The notes under the pieces are model-generated. The model did no database searches. It was not told where the DNA came from and was given only the letters and a program-made list of their open reading frames with translations. A program made the position numbers and the translations under genes. Below, piece after piece: positions 1 to 8,644 of a stretch of DNA of 64,000 nucleotides (its first letter is position 1; each line of letters opens with the position of its first letter). Source of the DNA: Paracoccus denitrificans. Its GTDB lineage: Bacteria > Pseudomonadota > Alphaproteobacteria > Rhodobacterales > Rhodobacteraceae. The stretch lies in the NCBI RefSeq assembly GCF_900100045.1, contig NZ_FNEA01000021.1, positions 1 through 64,000 on the forward strand, written 5' to 3'.

Positions 1-1043
1 CGGCAAGGCTCGGGCCAGCATTGCCCCCGTCCTTGCGGACGAGTTGGTTGTAGGCGGCGTAGCCGTCCACCTGGAGGATGCCGCCATAGCCGCCGAGATG
101 CCGGCGCACGCATTCTCCGGATCGGCTGTCCTCAAACCGATAGGGCACCATGGGCGGTCCGCTGCCGCCGAAGGTGCTGTCGTCGCGGGCATAGGCCCAG
201 AGCCAGGCCTTGTTCACGGTGCCGGTTCCGGGCGCGAGGGTCGGAAGGCCGGTCTCATCGGCGAAGACGCGCGGACCCTTCAGAATTTCGCCCACCACAT
301 GCGCAGCGAGGATCTCCAGCTCGAAGCTGACCCTGCCTATCCACTGCGCCATCAGCCGCCGGTCGATCTCCACCTGGTCGCGAGCATAGATCCCTTCCTG
401 CCGGAACAGCGGCAGGCCATCGGCGTATCTGGAGACCGCAATCTGCGCCAGCAGCGCCTCGGTCGGCAGGCCGCTTTCGATGATGTGGGCCGGGGGCGCG
501 CGCTTGGATGACGCCATCCGCGCCGTTGAACGCATATTTCGGGCGGCGGGTAACGATTACACAGAACCTGGCCGGGGTGACGTCCAGCCGCTCCGAGATG
601 TCTTCGCCGATCAGCACCTTCTGCTTGCCCGCATGTTCCGGCTGGACCTCGGGTTCGATTACCACCTCGACCCGCTCGAGATGGGGCGGAAAGCCCTTGC
701 GCGGCCGCGGAGCCCGCTTCTCGCCCGAGGCCCGGTCTTGGCCTGTCTGCGCCTTCAGCACCGCGATGCCGGTCTCGATTTCCTCGAAGACGAAAGCGTG
801 CTGCGCCTCTTCGTCAGCACCGACCCCGACGACGCCCAGCTTCTCGGAGCGCCGCCCGAACCGGGCGCGGTCATAGGCTTTCAGGATCTGCATCAGCCGC
901 TTGATCCGCGCGTCGGCATCGAGGCTGCGGGCCTTCAGGGCCGCATTCTCTTCCTCCAGCACGGTCGTCTTGTCCGCCATGGCGCGGACCATGGCCTTGA
1001 GCAGGTCCATGTCATTGGGCAGGGAAAGATCATCGGTGCGCAT
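1..1043 (-). pseudogene. tnpC: IS66 family transposase (TnpC), frameshifted and cut by the window edge
   Basis: This encodes the DDE transposase of an IS66-type element. Translation from the ATG at 1043 gives a typical IS66 N-terminus: a coiled-coil segment, then the basic stretch ARFGRRSEKLG, then the zinc-binding/linker region. Near position 496 the frame breaks at a run of five C on the coding strand (G5 at 492-496 on the plus strand). The remaining IS66 sequence continues without a stop in another frame to position 1. It includes the first catalytic aspartate in FADETGLP and the second in QVDGYAAY; the third acidic residue lies outside the window. One deleted base would restore a single open frame. 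It is therefore either a recent pseudogene, a homopolymer sequencing error, or, less likely, a frameshift product. The IS66 tnpB remnant lies just upstream in the same orientation, as usual for IS66. Confidence 0.85.
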
Positions 1044-1128
1044 GCTGCACAGGATAGCACATCCCGCCTTGCCGCACCTCGGGTGATCCACGTTCGGAGC
1101 GGGGGTGATTTACTTTGCCGCAGTCTGG

Positions 1129-1385
1129 TTATCCAGCAAATACAGGCGCTTTCACCACCACTGGACGCACCCGCTTCCAGTCCAGGCCCTCCAGCAGCGC
1201 CATCAGTTGGGCGTGGTTGAGCTGCACCCGGACAGGCCCGATCCGCGGCCAGCAGAACGAGGATTGCTCGAGCCGCTTGGCAAAGAGGCAGATCCCGCTG
1301 CCATCCTACCAGACAATCTTGACCCGGTCCGCCCGCTTCGCCCGGAACACGTAAAGCGCCCCGCTGAACGGATCAGCACGCCAAT
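1129..1385 (-). pseudogene. tnpB: IS66 TnpB (Orf2) remnant, N-terminus lost and internal stop
   Basis: The reading frame ending at the TAA at 1129-1131 gives the IS66 Orf2 core. DPFSGALYVFRAKRADRVK is followed by DGSGICLFAKRLE and the typical LLEGLDWKRVRP tail. A TAG codon at 1306-1308 interrupts it where the family normally has a residue between the W and DG. The first part of the protein is missing. Homology starts abruptly near 1385, where IS1182-type transposase sequence begins. The gene is dead. Its order relative to tnpC matches the IS66 arrangement (tnpB then tnpC on the same strand), so both belong to one decayed IS66 copy. Confidence 0.75.
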
Positions 1386-1768
1386 CCGGTGGCATGGCTG
1401 GATGAATTGCGCATAAGTTTGCGGATAGCCGGCCGCTATCGCGCCGGACATCGACAACGGTCTTGTGGGCGGGCGTCAGCCTGCCGATCAGCCACATCAC
1501 TTCGACATTCCCGCTGATCTTACGCTCCGGTCCGCGATTGGACGGGATCCGGTTCAGGTGGCCATAGATGAGCAGCTTGAGCAGCACTGCCGGGCGATAA
1601 CCGAGCTGACCGGTTTTGGCAGAGCTGACTGCATGAAACCCTGCAGATCCAGTTCACGTGCGAGCAGATCGACCATCCGAACCGGATGATCATCGCCAAT
1701 CCAGTCCTCCACCCGATCCGGTAACAGTGCCATTTGGTCGCGCCGAGCGACATCGAAGAAACGACCAT
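1375..1768 (-). pseudogene. IS1182-type transposase N-terminal fragment with several frameshifts
   Basis: Three frames together reproduce the start of an IS1182-family transposase. The ATG-proximal part around 1733 reads MALLPDRVEDWIGDDHPVR. The middle (about 1620-1455) reads LLKLLIYGHLNRIPS and NVEVMWLIGRLTP. A third frame (about 1455-1378) reads YAQFIQPCHRIGVL. At least two, probably three, indels separate the pieces, and the rest of the transposase is absent. The fragment ends where IS66 tnpB sequence begins. It lies 75 bases beyond the stop of flgI. The family assignment rests on the LLKLLIYGxLNRI and NVExMWLxGRL motifs recalled from IS1182 members. Element ends could not be defined. Confidence 0.7.
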
Positions 1769-1843
1769 GGCACCCCTCCTGATTTCGCGGAATCGTAGTA
1801 TGGCAACAAGTCTTGATACCCCTCCTGCCGCTCCGTTTTGGTT

Positions 1844-2944
1844 TCAGTTCACGATGAATTCGGCATGCAGCGCCCCGGCGGCATGCACTGCCTTCAGGAT
1901 ATCGATCATATCACGGGGTCTGATGCCTAGCGCATTGAGCCCCGCGACCACGTCCGACAAAGATGATTCGCCGGTTATTTCGGCAAAGCCGATTCCTGGC
2001 TCCTGCGTGATTTCGGCCTGCGTCCTAGGCAGGGTTACGGTCTCTCCCGGTGCGAAGGGGTTGGGCTGTGACACGACGGGAGTTTCGCGGACCCGCAGCG
2101 TCAGGTTGCCCTGTGAGACGGCCACGCGCGAGATGCGCACGTCCTCGCCCATGACGATCGTGCCGGATTTATGGTCGATGACGACTCGTGCGGCCATCTC
2201 GGGCTCGACAGTAATATTCTCGATTTGCCCCATCAGACGTGCCGGATTCACCCGGCCCAGAACGGTGGAGTCGATCACGATGGTTCCCGAATCGACAAGT
2301 TCGGCCAGTCCACGCCCCAGCTTGCGGTTTATCGCGGCCTCCACACGTGCAGCGGTGGTGAAGTCGGGGTTTCTCAGCGCCAGGCGCAGATTCGTCATCT
2401 GGGAGAAATCGAAGGCGACCTCTCGTTCTATCCTGGCGCCAGAAGGAATCGCACCGGTCGTGGGAACGCCCTGAACGACCGAAGCGGCTTTGCCAGAAGC
2501 CTCGGCGCCCCCCGCCAGAACCGAACCCTGCGCAACGGCGTATATTTCACCGTCCGCCGCGTTCAGCGGCGTCATGACCAGCGTGCCGCCCAACAGGCTT
2601 TTTGCGTCGCCTATCGCCGCGACGCTGACATCAATCTGCGAACCGGAGCGTGCAAATGGCGGCAGGGTTGCGGTGACGATCACTGCCGCGACGTTCTTGG
2701 GACGAAATGCTTCGTCGGTGACGTTCACGCCCAGCCTCTCGAGCAAGCCGGCCATGATTTCTTCGGTAAAGGGCGAGTTCCGCAGGCTGTCGCCCGAGCC
2801 GTTGAGCCCGACCACCAGACCATAACCGACCAGGTCGTTGCCCCGAACACCGTCGATATTGGCAAGATCCTTGATGCGCACCGGGGCGGTAAGACCCGGA
2901 CTGGCAAGGCTGAACAGTATCAGGATAAGGCAGAGAAACCTCAT
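1844..2944 (-). CDS. flgI: Flagellar P-ring protein FlgI
   Basis: FlgI forms the periplasmic P ring around the flagellar rod in the peptidoglycan layer. The 366-residue product has a Sec signal peptide (about 1-19, ending LTA) and the family hallmarks RIKDLANIDGVRGN near the mature N-terminus, LVGYGLVVGLNGSGDS, and a C-terminal LNALGIRPRDMIDILKA. Length and motifs are those of an intact FlgI. Its ATG overlaps the flgL stop by 4 bases, so it is translationally coupled as the last gene of flgE-flgK-flgL-flgI. The next sequence downstream is IS debris, not another flagellar gene, which suggests the cluster was truncated or rearranged here. Assignment is secure. Confidence 0.97.
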   Translation of the reverse strand: MRFLCLILILFSLASPGLTAPVRIKDLANIDGVRGNDLVGYGLVVGLNGSGDSLRNSPFTEEIMAGLLERLGVNVTDEAFRPKNVAAVIVTATLPPFARSGSQIDVSVAAIGDAKSLLGGTLVMTPLNAADGEIYAVAQGSVLAGGAEASGKAASVVQGVPTTGAIPSGARIEREVAFDFSQMTNLRLALRNPDFTTAARVEAAINRKLGRGLAELVDSGTIVIDSTVLGRVNPARLMGQIENITVEPEMAARVVIDHKSGTIVMGEDVRISRVAVSQGNLTLRVRETPVVSQPNPFAPGETVTLPRTQAEITQEPGIGFAEITGESSLSDVVAGLNALGIRPRDMIDILKAVHAAGALHAEFIVN

Positions 2945-3960
2945 GACAGGTAATCCGTCAGGTTAAGGCGGGAAAGCCGGGCCGTGATGGCATACAGGCT
3001 TTGAATTTTTGCTTCGGTCTCCTCCAGGGTGGTCACGGTTTCAAAAGGATCGGCGCCGATCAGGTTCGTACGTGCGATCGAAAGCGCCGCCGTTTCTGCT
3101 GAGTTTCTGGTTTGCGCTTGGGTGACGATCGCTTGCTGTCGGCCCAGGTCGGCCTGGGCGCTGATCAACCCGGCGGCACCCTTGAGCAGCCGTGTTCCGG
3201 CCTCGGAAAAGAGATCCCGCAAGGTTGCCGTGTCGATTGCCGCGCCTGCTTCGGATGCATAGGCGATGATCGCCATTCCCTTCAGCGTATCGCGCAGTGC
3301 CGTCGAATTCGCTGTCAGGGATTTGTCGATCTGGCGATCCGGTGAGATCGAAAACCGGGTGCTGCCATTGTCGTCGCCTTGATAGATCCTGTCGGCAAAA
3401 CCTCCCATCCCGGCGGGTGCGTCGAACCACGCATCAATGCGATCTGCGATATCTGCAGCCGTAGTGACACCTGCGACCGTGCTGGTCAGTTCCGCGAGCA
3501 TCACGTCGAAACTGCCAAGCGGTGCACTGTCGGTTCGGCTGCCTGCAAACAGATATTGCCCACCGATACTGGTGTTCAAGACGCTGAACATCGACCGGAA
3601 ATCCTGCTTGGTACTGTCGGCGCGCGCTCTCAGATCGTGCTCGCCAGAGATGTTGGGCTCACTCAGCAGTCGAGGGCCCAAATCGTCCACGACGCCATAC
3701 ACCTGCTCAAGTGCCGCCTGCATCGTGGTGAGCCGGTTCTGTGCTTCCGACGCGTTTTGCTGGAAGGTGGTCAGAAGCTGCAATCGCGATTCAATATGCG
3801 AAATTCCAGCCAAATCGCCGCCAAGTGCCTTGGGAATATCCGATTTGACCCCGGAGATCATCTCTTGGGTCAAGCGGTCCAGCTTGGTCCTGAGCCCGTT
3901 CTGGCCAAGCCGGAGTTGATAGGAGCGGGACAGATCGCCGATGGAATGAAACGAAGTCAT
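2941..3960 (-). CDS. flgL: Flagellar hook-associated protein 3 (FlgL)
   Basis: FlgL is the second hook-filament junction protein, joining FlgK to the flagellin filament; it is exported by the flagellar type III system. The 339-residue product is flagellin-like. Its N-terminal helix region includes LDRLTQEMISGVKSDIPKA, followed by QLLTTFQQNASEAQNRL. A C-terminal D0/D1-like helix ends at ITARLSRLNLTDYLS. There is no signal peptide, as expected for flagellar export. The start codon overlaps the flgK stop (ATGA, 3957-3960) and its own stop overlaps flgI. The paired position behind flgK supports flgL over flagellin. Confidence 0.93.
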   Translation of the reverse strand: MTSFHSIGDLSRSYQLRLGQNGLRTKLDRLTQEMISGVKSDIPKALGGDLAGISHIESRLQLLTTFQQNASEAQNRLTTMQAALEQVYGVVDDLGPRLLSEPNISGEHDLRARADSTKQDFRSMFSVLNTSIGGQYLFAGSRTDSAPLGSFDVMLAELTSTVAGVTTAADIADRIDAWFDAPAGMGGFADRIYQGDDNGSTRFSISPDRQIDKSLTANSTALRDTLKGMAIIAYASEAGAAIDTATLRDLFSEAGTRLLKGAAGLISAQADLGRQQAIVTQAQTRNSAETAALSIARTNLIGADPFETVTTLEETEAKIQSLYAITARLSRLNLTDYLS

Positions 3961-5423
3961 GTCAGCCTCAGAATAGCGTCGAGCATATCGTTTGCGGTCT
4001 GAAAGACCTTGGCATTGGCGGCATAGGCGCGCTCCAGGGCGAGCAGGCTTTCCATTTCCTTGTCGCTGTCGACCCCTTCTGCGAGGAGGGCCGCCTTGAG
4101 ACCGGACTGGTGCGAGCTGCTTTGCAGCGCGCTGGCTTCGGAACGAATGCGATTCGTGGCTGCGCCCGAAGACAGCTCTGCGGAAAGTGTCTGCAAGCTA
4201 CGCGGTGCGTTGGAAAGATGGGCGGAAGCCGGAAAGCGCGAGGCCGAGATTGCCGAGCTTAGACGGTCAAGCAATGCGCTTTCCCCCGAATTGCCGGGGT
4301 CGGGCGCGTTGATACCGGCGCGAATCCGCCACAGCTGTCCGCCCGTCTCAGGGCTCACCAGGAAAGTTACGGCGATACGGCCAGCGAAACCGGATTCGTT
4401 GGCGGGGTCGAAGGCGCCTTGTGCATCCGTGAACAGTCCCGGGCCGCCGGTATTCAGGGAAGAGTCGATCATGGGATCGGACAGCCGGTCATACAAATCG
4501 CGGGCGAAAGCGTCGATCTGCTGCTGATAGGCAGGAGCGATCTGGTCGCGAATGGCGAAATTCGCACCCAGGCTTCCGCCGCTCAGCATGGTCTGCTGCT
4601 GCGGGCCGGTAAGCGGCTTGCCGTTGAGGGTCAACGCAGAAAGGGCACTGCTGCCGATGGACATCTCGGCGGTGATGCCAGGGACGGCGCTGAACTCGAT
4701 CCTCGCCGGCTCGGTTCCGTCCAGCAGAATGGCTCCGTCGGGTGTGAACAGGGCGATCCTGCCGTTCTCGCGCGGCACCTCCTTGATCGGCAGGATATCC
4801 GAGATACCGTCTATCGCCGCCTGGCGGGCATCGACCAGCGAGGAAGCATCCTTGCTCTGCGCTGTGATCGTAACGATCTGTGCATTCAGTTTCGCCACCT
4901 GCTGCAACGCCGCATTGAGCCGTGAAACGTCGCTTTCGATGGCCTGTTCGGCCTTGCTGCGCTCCGCCTGGATCGTTGTGGATATGTCGTTGATCTTCTT
5001 TGCCAAGGCGGTGGCGGTGTCGAGCACATTCGATAGGCGCATATCGCTGTCGGGTCGTGATGCCGCACTGGTCAGGGCGGATTCGAAATCCGTCAGGCTT
5101 TGCCCGAGCGAGGAGATCCCGGTCCCGGTGCCGAAGGCTTTTTCCATGGCCGCGTGGAATGCGGCGACGGTTCGGGACGAGCCGACACCCGCCTCGGCCA
5201 GCCGATTGTCTGCAATCAGTCCGGCGGTGAATATCCGGCTGACACCATCGATGTTTACGCCGCCACCGTGCTCGGACGGGCGCGACGACAGGTCGAGTTC
5301 CCGGCGCGCATGGCCGGGCGTCAGGGCGTTTGCGATATTGGAGGATACGATCTCGATGCCCCGCGAGGCTGCGGTCAGGCCCGAAACGGCGTTGGAGATG
5401 GCGGACGAAATGCTCATGGACAA
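3957..5423 (-). CDS. flgK: Flagellar hook-associated protein 1 (FlgK)
   Basis: FlgK caps the hook and starts the hook-filament junction. The 488-residue protein has the rod/hook/HAP N-terminal motif (AASRGIEIVSSNIANALTPG) at about residues 18-37. The central domain is variable. The conserved C-terminus is ALERAYAANAKVFQTANDM followed by LDAILRL. The length is within the FlgK range and both terminal D0 segments are present. It lies 49 bases downstream of flgE and overlaps flgL by 4 bases, giving a hook/junction operon. Confidence 0.95.
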   Translation of the reverse strand: MSMSISSAISNAVSGLTAASRGIEIVSSNIANALTPGHARRELDLSSRPSEHGGGVNIDGVSRIFTAGLIADNRLAEAGVGSSRTVAAFHAAMEKAFGTGTGISSLGQSLTDFESALTSAASRPDSDMRLSNVLDTATALAKKINDISTTIQAERSKAEQAIESDVSRLNAALQQVAKLNAQIVTITAQSKDASSLVDARQAAIDGISDILPIKEVPRENGRIALFTPDGAILLDGTEPARIEFSAVPGITAEMSIGSSALSALTLNGKPLTGPQQQTMLSGGSLGANFAIRDQIAPAYQQQIDAFARDLYDRLSDPMIDSSLNTGGPGLFTDAQGAFDPANESGFAGRIAVTFLVSPETGGQLWRIRAGINAPDPGNSGESALLDRLSSAISASRFPASAHLSNAPRSLQTLSAELSSGAATNRIRSEASALQSSSHQSGLKAALLAEGVDSDKEMESLLALERAYAANAKVFQTANDMLDAILRLT

Positions 5424-5472
5424 GCTCCGGTTTCTGGGCGCGGGGTGCGGTCTGGATCAACCCCGATCAAGG

Positions 5473-6813
5473 TCAGCGTTTGAGATTGGCCGTTTCCTGC
5501 AGCATCTCATCGACGGTCTGGATGACCTTGGCGTTTGACGTATAGGCGCGCTGGGTCTGGATGAGGTCGGTCAGCTCGGCCGCGACATCGGTCGTCGATG
5601 CTTCGCGTGCATAGCCCGCGACGGCTCCGGTGGGGCCATCGCCGGCATTCCAGAGATAGAACGCGCCGGATCGGGGCGAGATCTTGTAGGTCTGGTTGTC
5701 CATTGCGATCAGGCCGTTCGGATTGGGAACATCCACCAGCGGCACCTGATACAGGGTCCGTGTGAAGCCCGTGTCGTAGGTGGCCTGGAGATAGCCGTTC
5801 TCGTCGATCTCAAGCGCGGTCAGGTTGCCGACGGGTGAGCCGTTCTTGCTGACATTGGTGGGGGAAAAGCTGGCGCTGAGCTGCGTGATCCCCTGGTTGT
5901 CGCCATATCGGCCCAGATTGATGGTCATGGGGCCGTTCGCGCCGGGAACCGTCAGCAGGCCTGTTGCCGCGCTATAGGCGCCACCGGCCGCCGTCGTGAC
6001 ATTCGCAAGGGTGCCGCCGCCGGCCTGGCTGTTGTCGAATTCCAGCGTATAGATGCCAATCAGGGATTCGTCGGCGGGCGTGGCCGGATCGTTGATGATC
6101 GCCGAGTCGCGGATTTCCATCGTCCAGCGATTCGTCTGAGCCCCGGCAGCGCCGGTGATGTCCGGCCTGAAGGTGACGGTCATTCTTTCGGAATTGCCGA
6201 GATTGCCGAAATATTCGACCTCCATCTCGCGTTCGGTGCCGGTGGCACCGCCGACCGCTTCGCCGGCGGGCAGGTTCACGCGCAGGTTGATCCGGGTCGT
6301 CGGGTCTGCCGCGGTTTGGCTGGGACTGATCATGATCGGTTGCAGGCCGGTCGTGGAATCTCGCGGTTGGCTGGGAATCGTGCCGTCGGAGTTGGCCGGC
6401 CAGCCCATCAGCACCAGACCGGAATCGGTGCGCAGGTAGCCCTGGTCGTCGGTGCGAAACGAGCCGGTTCTGGTCATCACCAGGTCGCTTGACGTGGCCG
6501 TCCCTGAATCCAGGGATGCGGAATATATGACCGGAAGCATCCCCCGCCCTGAAATCGCAATGTCCAGCGGATGCGAGGTGGGAACCAGGTTGCCGCGCTC
6601 ATCGACTATCCGGCTGGTGGCGGCGCGGACCCCGTTGGCGGTATAAAGCCCGCCGCCGCGGCCCTGGTTGATCACCATGCTTTCAAAACTGGTGTCCACC
6701 CGCTTGTAGCCATAGGTGCCGGAGTTCGCGATATTGTCGGAGATGGTGGCCAGGCGCGTCGAATTGGCGGCGAGCCCGGACACCCCGGCGCTGAGGGCAG
6801 ATGAGATCGACAT
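5473..6813 (-). CDS. flgE: Flagellar hook protein FlgE
   Basis: This is the main subunit of the flexible hook. The 446-residue product begins with the axial-protein N-terminus (SGLAANSTRLATISDNIANSG). It contains hook-type loops around LVMTRTGSFRTDDQGYLRT and LTALEIDENGYLQATYDTG, and ends with the D0 helix LIQTQRAYTSNAKVIQTVDEM. This length and the duplicated G-x-F/L features fit FlgE better than FlgF or FlgG. It starts 87 bases beyond the motB stop, with a CtrA-like site in that gap, so it probably has its own promoter and heads the flgE-flgK-flgL-flgI operon. Confidence 0.94.
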   Translation of the reverse strand: MSISSALSAGVSGLAANSTRLATISDNIANSGTYGYKRVDTSFESMVINQGRGGGLYTANGVRAATSRIVDERGNLVPTSHPLDIAISGRGMLPVIYSASLDSGTATSSDLVMTRTGSFRTDDQGYLRTDSGLVLMGWPANSDGTIPSQPRDSTTGLQPIMISPSQTAADPTTRINLRVNLPAGEAVGGATGTEREMEVEYFGNLGNSERMTVTFRPDITGAAGAQTNRWTMEIRDSAIINDPATPADESLIGIYTLEFDNSQAGGGTLANVTTAAGGAYSAATGLLTVPGANGPMTINLGRYGDNQGITQLSASFSPTNVSKNGSPVGNLTALEIDENGYLQATYDTGFTRTLYQVPLVDVPNPNGLIAMDNQTYKISPRSGAFYLWNAGDGPTGAVAGYAREASTTDVAAELTDLIQTQRAYTSNAKVIQTVDEMLQETANLKR

Positions 6814-6865
6814 TTTATTGTCACCCCTGTGTGAGTCGTTTCGCGTGAAGTTTGGCGACCGGGGG

Positions 6866-6881
6866 TTAACATGCCGCTAAC
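6866..6881 (-). promoter_or_regulatory. CtrA-like binding site upstream of flgE
   Basis: Read on the minus strand the site is TTAG-CGGCATG-TTAAC, one mismatch from the Caulobacter CtrA consensus TTAA-N7-TTAAC. It lies 53-68 bases upstream of the flgE ATG in a short gap within otherwise GC-rich sequence. CtrA controls flagellar genes in many Rhodobacterales, so a regulatory role is plausible but inferred. A similar site occurs between fliF and fliL. Confidence 0.5.
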
Positions 6882-6900
6882 GGCGCCCTGCCGCGGCGGG

Positions 6901-7701
6901 TCATCTCAGTAAAATCACTTCGATCCTGTTGTTGTCCGGGTCCATTGGGTTGACCGATCGGTTGCGCCTGTCGGCGAATGCGGTGACGCGCTGGATACGC
7001 GTGGTGTCGAAACCCGCGCCCTCCAGCAGGTTGCGCAGGGCATGGGCACGGGCGTCGGACAGCGCCCAGACCGGGGATTGGATCAGCATCTCGGGGTAGG
7101 CGCGGACATGGCCGGTCAGGGCGATCTCGTTTCTGACGCGCCCCAGCACGCCCGAGAGAATACCGGCCAATTCCTTCATGGCGGGGGTCGGCTGGGCGCT
7201 GTCCCCGACGAAAAGCGGCTCGTCCATCAGGTCGGTCAGTTCGATGACCAGCCCTTCGTCCGTCATGCGGGTCACGACGTGGCGCAGCAGGTTGACCTTT
7301 TGCAGGGATTCCGCGCCGCTGCCCGTCAACTGGTCCTGGATGTGGCGAGCCATGTCCTCGAAGCCGGTATCACGCCCGTCCTGGGTGCGGGCGGCCAAAC
7401 TGTCGCGCGAGGCGCCGGCACCCTTGCCGGAATTGGTCTCGGCATCCTGCACCTCGCCCCCGAAGGGACCGTCATGGCCGCTGCGGGTCGATTGGATCAG
7501 CGTCGGGTTGAAATAATCCGCCAGCCCCTGTCGCTGCTTTTCGGTGGTTGCGTTCAACAGCCACATGAGCAGGAAAAAGGCCATCATCGCAGTCACGAAA
7601 TCGGCATAGGCAACCTTCCAGGCGCCGCCGTGATGGCCGGCGTCGCCCCCGCCCTGAACCTTTTTGATGATGATCGGGGCGCTGCCGCCGTTCCCGGCCA
7701 T
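6901..7701 (-). CDS. motB: Flagellar motor stator protein MotB
   Basis: MotB anchors the proton-driven stator to peptidoglycan. The 266-residue protein has a short basic cytoplasmic tail and one membrane helix (about 31-50) carrying the proton-carrying aspartate D34 in AYADFV. It then has a plug/linker region and a C-terminal OmpA/MotB peptidoglycan-binding domain (about 150-266, with SDARAHALRNLLEGAG and DNNRIEVILL). It is intact and separate from flgE by 87 bases. Its partner motA is not adjacent: the only motA in the window is about 56 kb away and appears truncated. The divergent gap to pqiA is about 260 bases. Confidence 0.95.
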   Translation of the reverse strand: MAGNGGSAPIIIKKVQGGGDAGHHGGAWKVAYADFVTAMMAFFLLMWLLNATTEKQRQGLADYFNPTLIQSTRSGHDGPFGGEVQDAETNSGKGAGASRDSLAARTQDGRDTGFEDMARHIQDQLTGSGAESLQKVNLLRHVVTRMTDEGLVIELTDLMDEPLFVGDSAQPTPAMKELAGILSGVLGRVRNEIALTGHVRAYPEMLIQSPVWALSDARAHALRNLLEGAGFDTTRIQRVTAFADRRNRSVNPMDPDNNRIEVILLR

Positions 7702-7963
7702 GAGCCATTCCTTTCGCTGCCTGCACGCAAGGTCAGGTGCGGGGCGGTGAAATTCCAGTTAATGGCTCAAATGCCGGCTATTTCCCTTGGGTGCTCCTGT
7801 CAGGCGGAGTTTTTATGAAGGGATATCAATCCCATCTCCGGCCGGCATCGCCGTGCGCGATGAAGTAGCCGCCGGCCGGAGCCGTGCGGAATCGTCCAAG
7901 GCCGACGAATCGGCCGCCGCCGTGGCATCTTGCGCCGGCCCCGCGCCCCTATATTCTGCCCCG

Positions 7964-8644
7964 ATGCAGACCGAGGGCGAATATGATCTGTCCACCGGCG
8001 CGGGGCTGATCGCCTGTCCGCGCTGCGACGCGTTGCATGTCGAGCGCGAGCTGGAACCGGGCGAAACCGCCCGCTGCGTGCGCTGCAACACCGTTCTGGC
8101 CAGCCCCCGCGCCGGCGCCTTTACCCGGATCATCGCGCTGTCCCTTGCCTCGCTGGTGCTGATGGTGGGGGCGGTGTTCTTTCCCTTCCTGGAGATCTCG
8201 CGCATGGGGTTCGGCAACGAGACCTCGCTTTTCGGGGTGGCGCTGGCCTTTTCGCACGGGGCCCTGATGCCGCTGACCGTGGCGGTTCTGGGCATGATCG
8301 TCGGCCTGCCGGTGCTGCGGGCGGTGCTGCTGGTCTATACGCTGCTGCCCCTGTCGCGGAACCGGGCGCCCTATGCCCATGCCGTCCCGGCCTTTCGCCT
8401 GTCCGAGGCGCTGCGGCCCTGGTCCATGGCCGAGATATTCGTCATCGGCACCGCCATTGCGCTGGTCAAGGTCGCGGGGCTGGCGAATATCAGCCTGGGC
8501 CCGGCATTCTGGGCCTTTTGCGGGCTGATCCTGGTCAACGCCGCCAGCAACGCCTTTACCAGCGCCACCACGATCTGGGACGCCATCGAGGATGCAGGGA
8601 TGGCCACCGATGGGCGCGAGATCGTGCCGGAGACGCGGGCATGA
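7964..8644 (+). CDS. pqiA: Paraquat-inducible protein A family, first single-domain copy (PqiA)
   Basis: This is an inner-membrane partner of an MCE-type intermembrane lipid-transport system. The ATG at 7964 gives 226 residues. A zinc-ribbon-like N-terminus (C18, C21, C38, C41 as two CxxC pairs) is followed by four predicted membrane helices, with the family signature FFPFLEISRMGFGNET after the first helix. An in-frame TTG at 7787 would add 59 low-complexity residues and is less likely. A TATATT stretch at 7950-7955 could be a -10 box. In E. coli the two PqiA halves are fused in one protein of about 417 residues; here the second half is a separate gene overlapping by 4 bases. Confidence 0.88.
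   Translation: MQTEGEYDLSTGAGLIACPRCDALHVERELEPGETARCVRCNTVLASPRAGAFTRIIALSLASLVLMVGAVFFPFLEISRMGFGNETSLFGVALAFSHGALMPLTVAVLGMIVGLPVLRAVLLVYTLLPLSRNRAPYAHAVPAFRLSEALRPWSMAEIFVIGTAIALVKVAGLANISLGPAFWAFCGLILVNAASNAFTSATTIWDAIEDAGMATDGREIVPETRA

Noticed and set aside
1772..1827. Direct repeat ACCCCTCCTG at 1772 and 1818 as a target duplication
   Set aside because: Ten bases with a 46-base spacing is close to chance in this composition, and it does not bracket an element.
7787..7963. N-terminal extension of the first pqiA from a TTG codon
   Set aside because: The extra 59 residues are low complexity, and the ATG at 7964 gives the family-like zinc-ribbon N-terminus.
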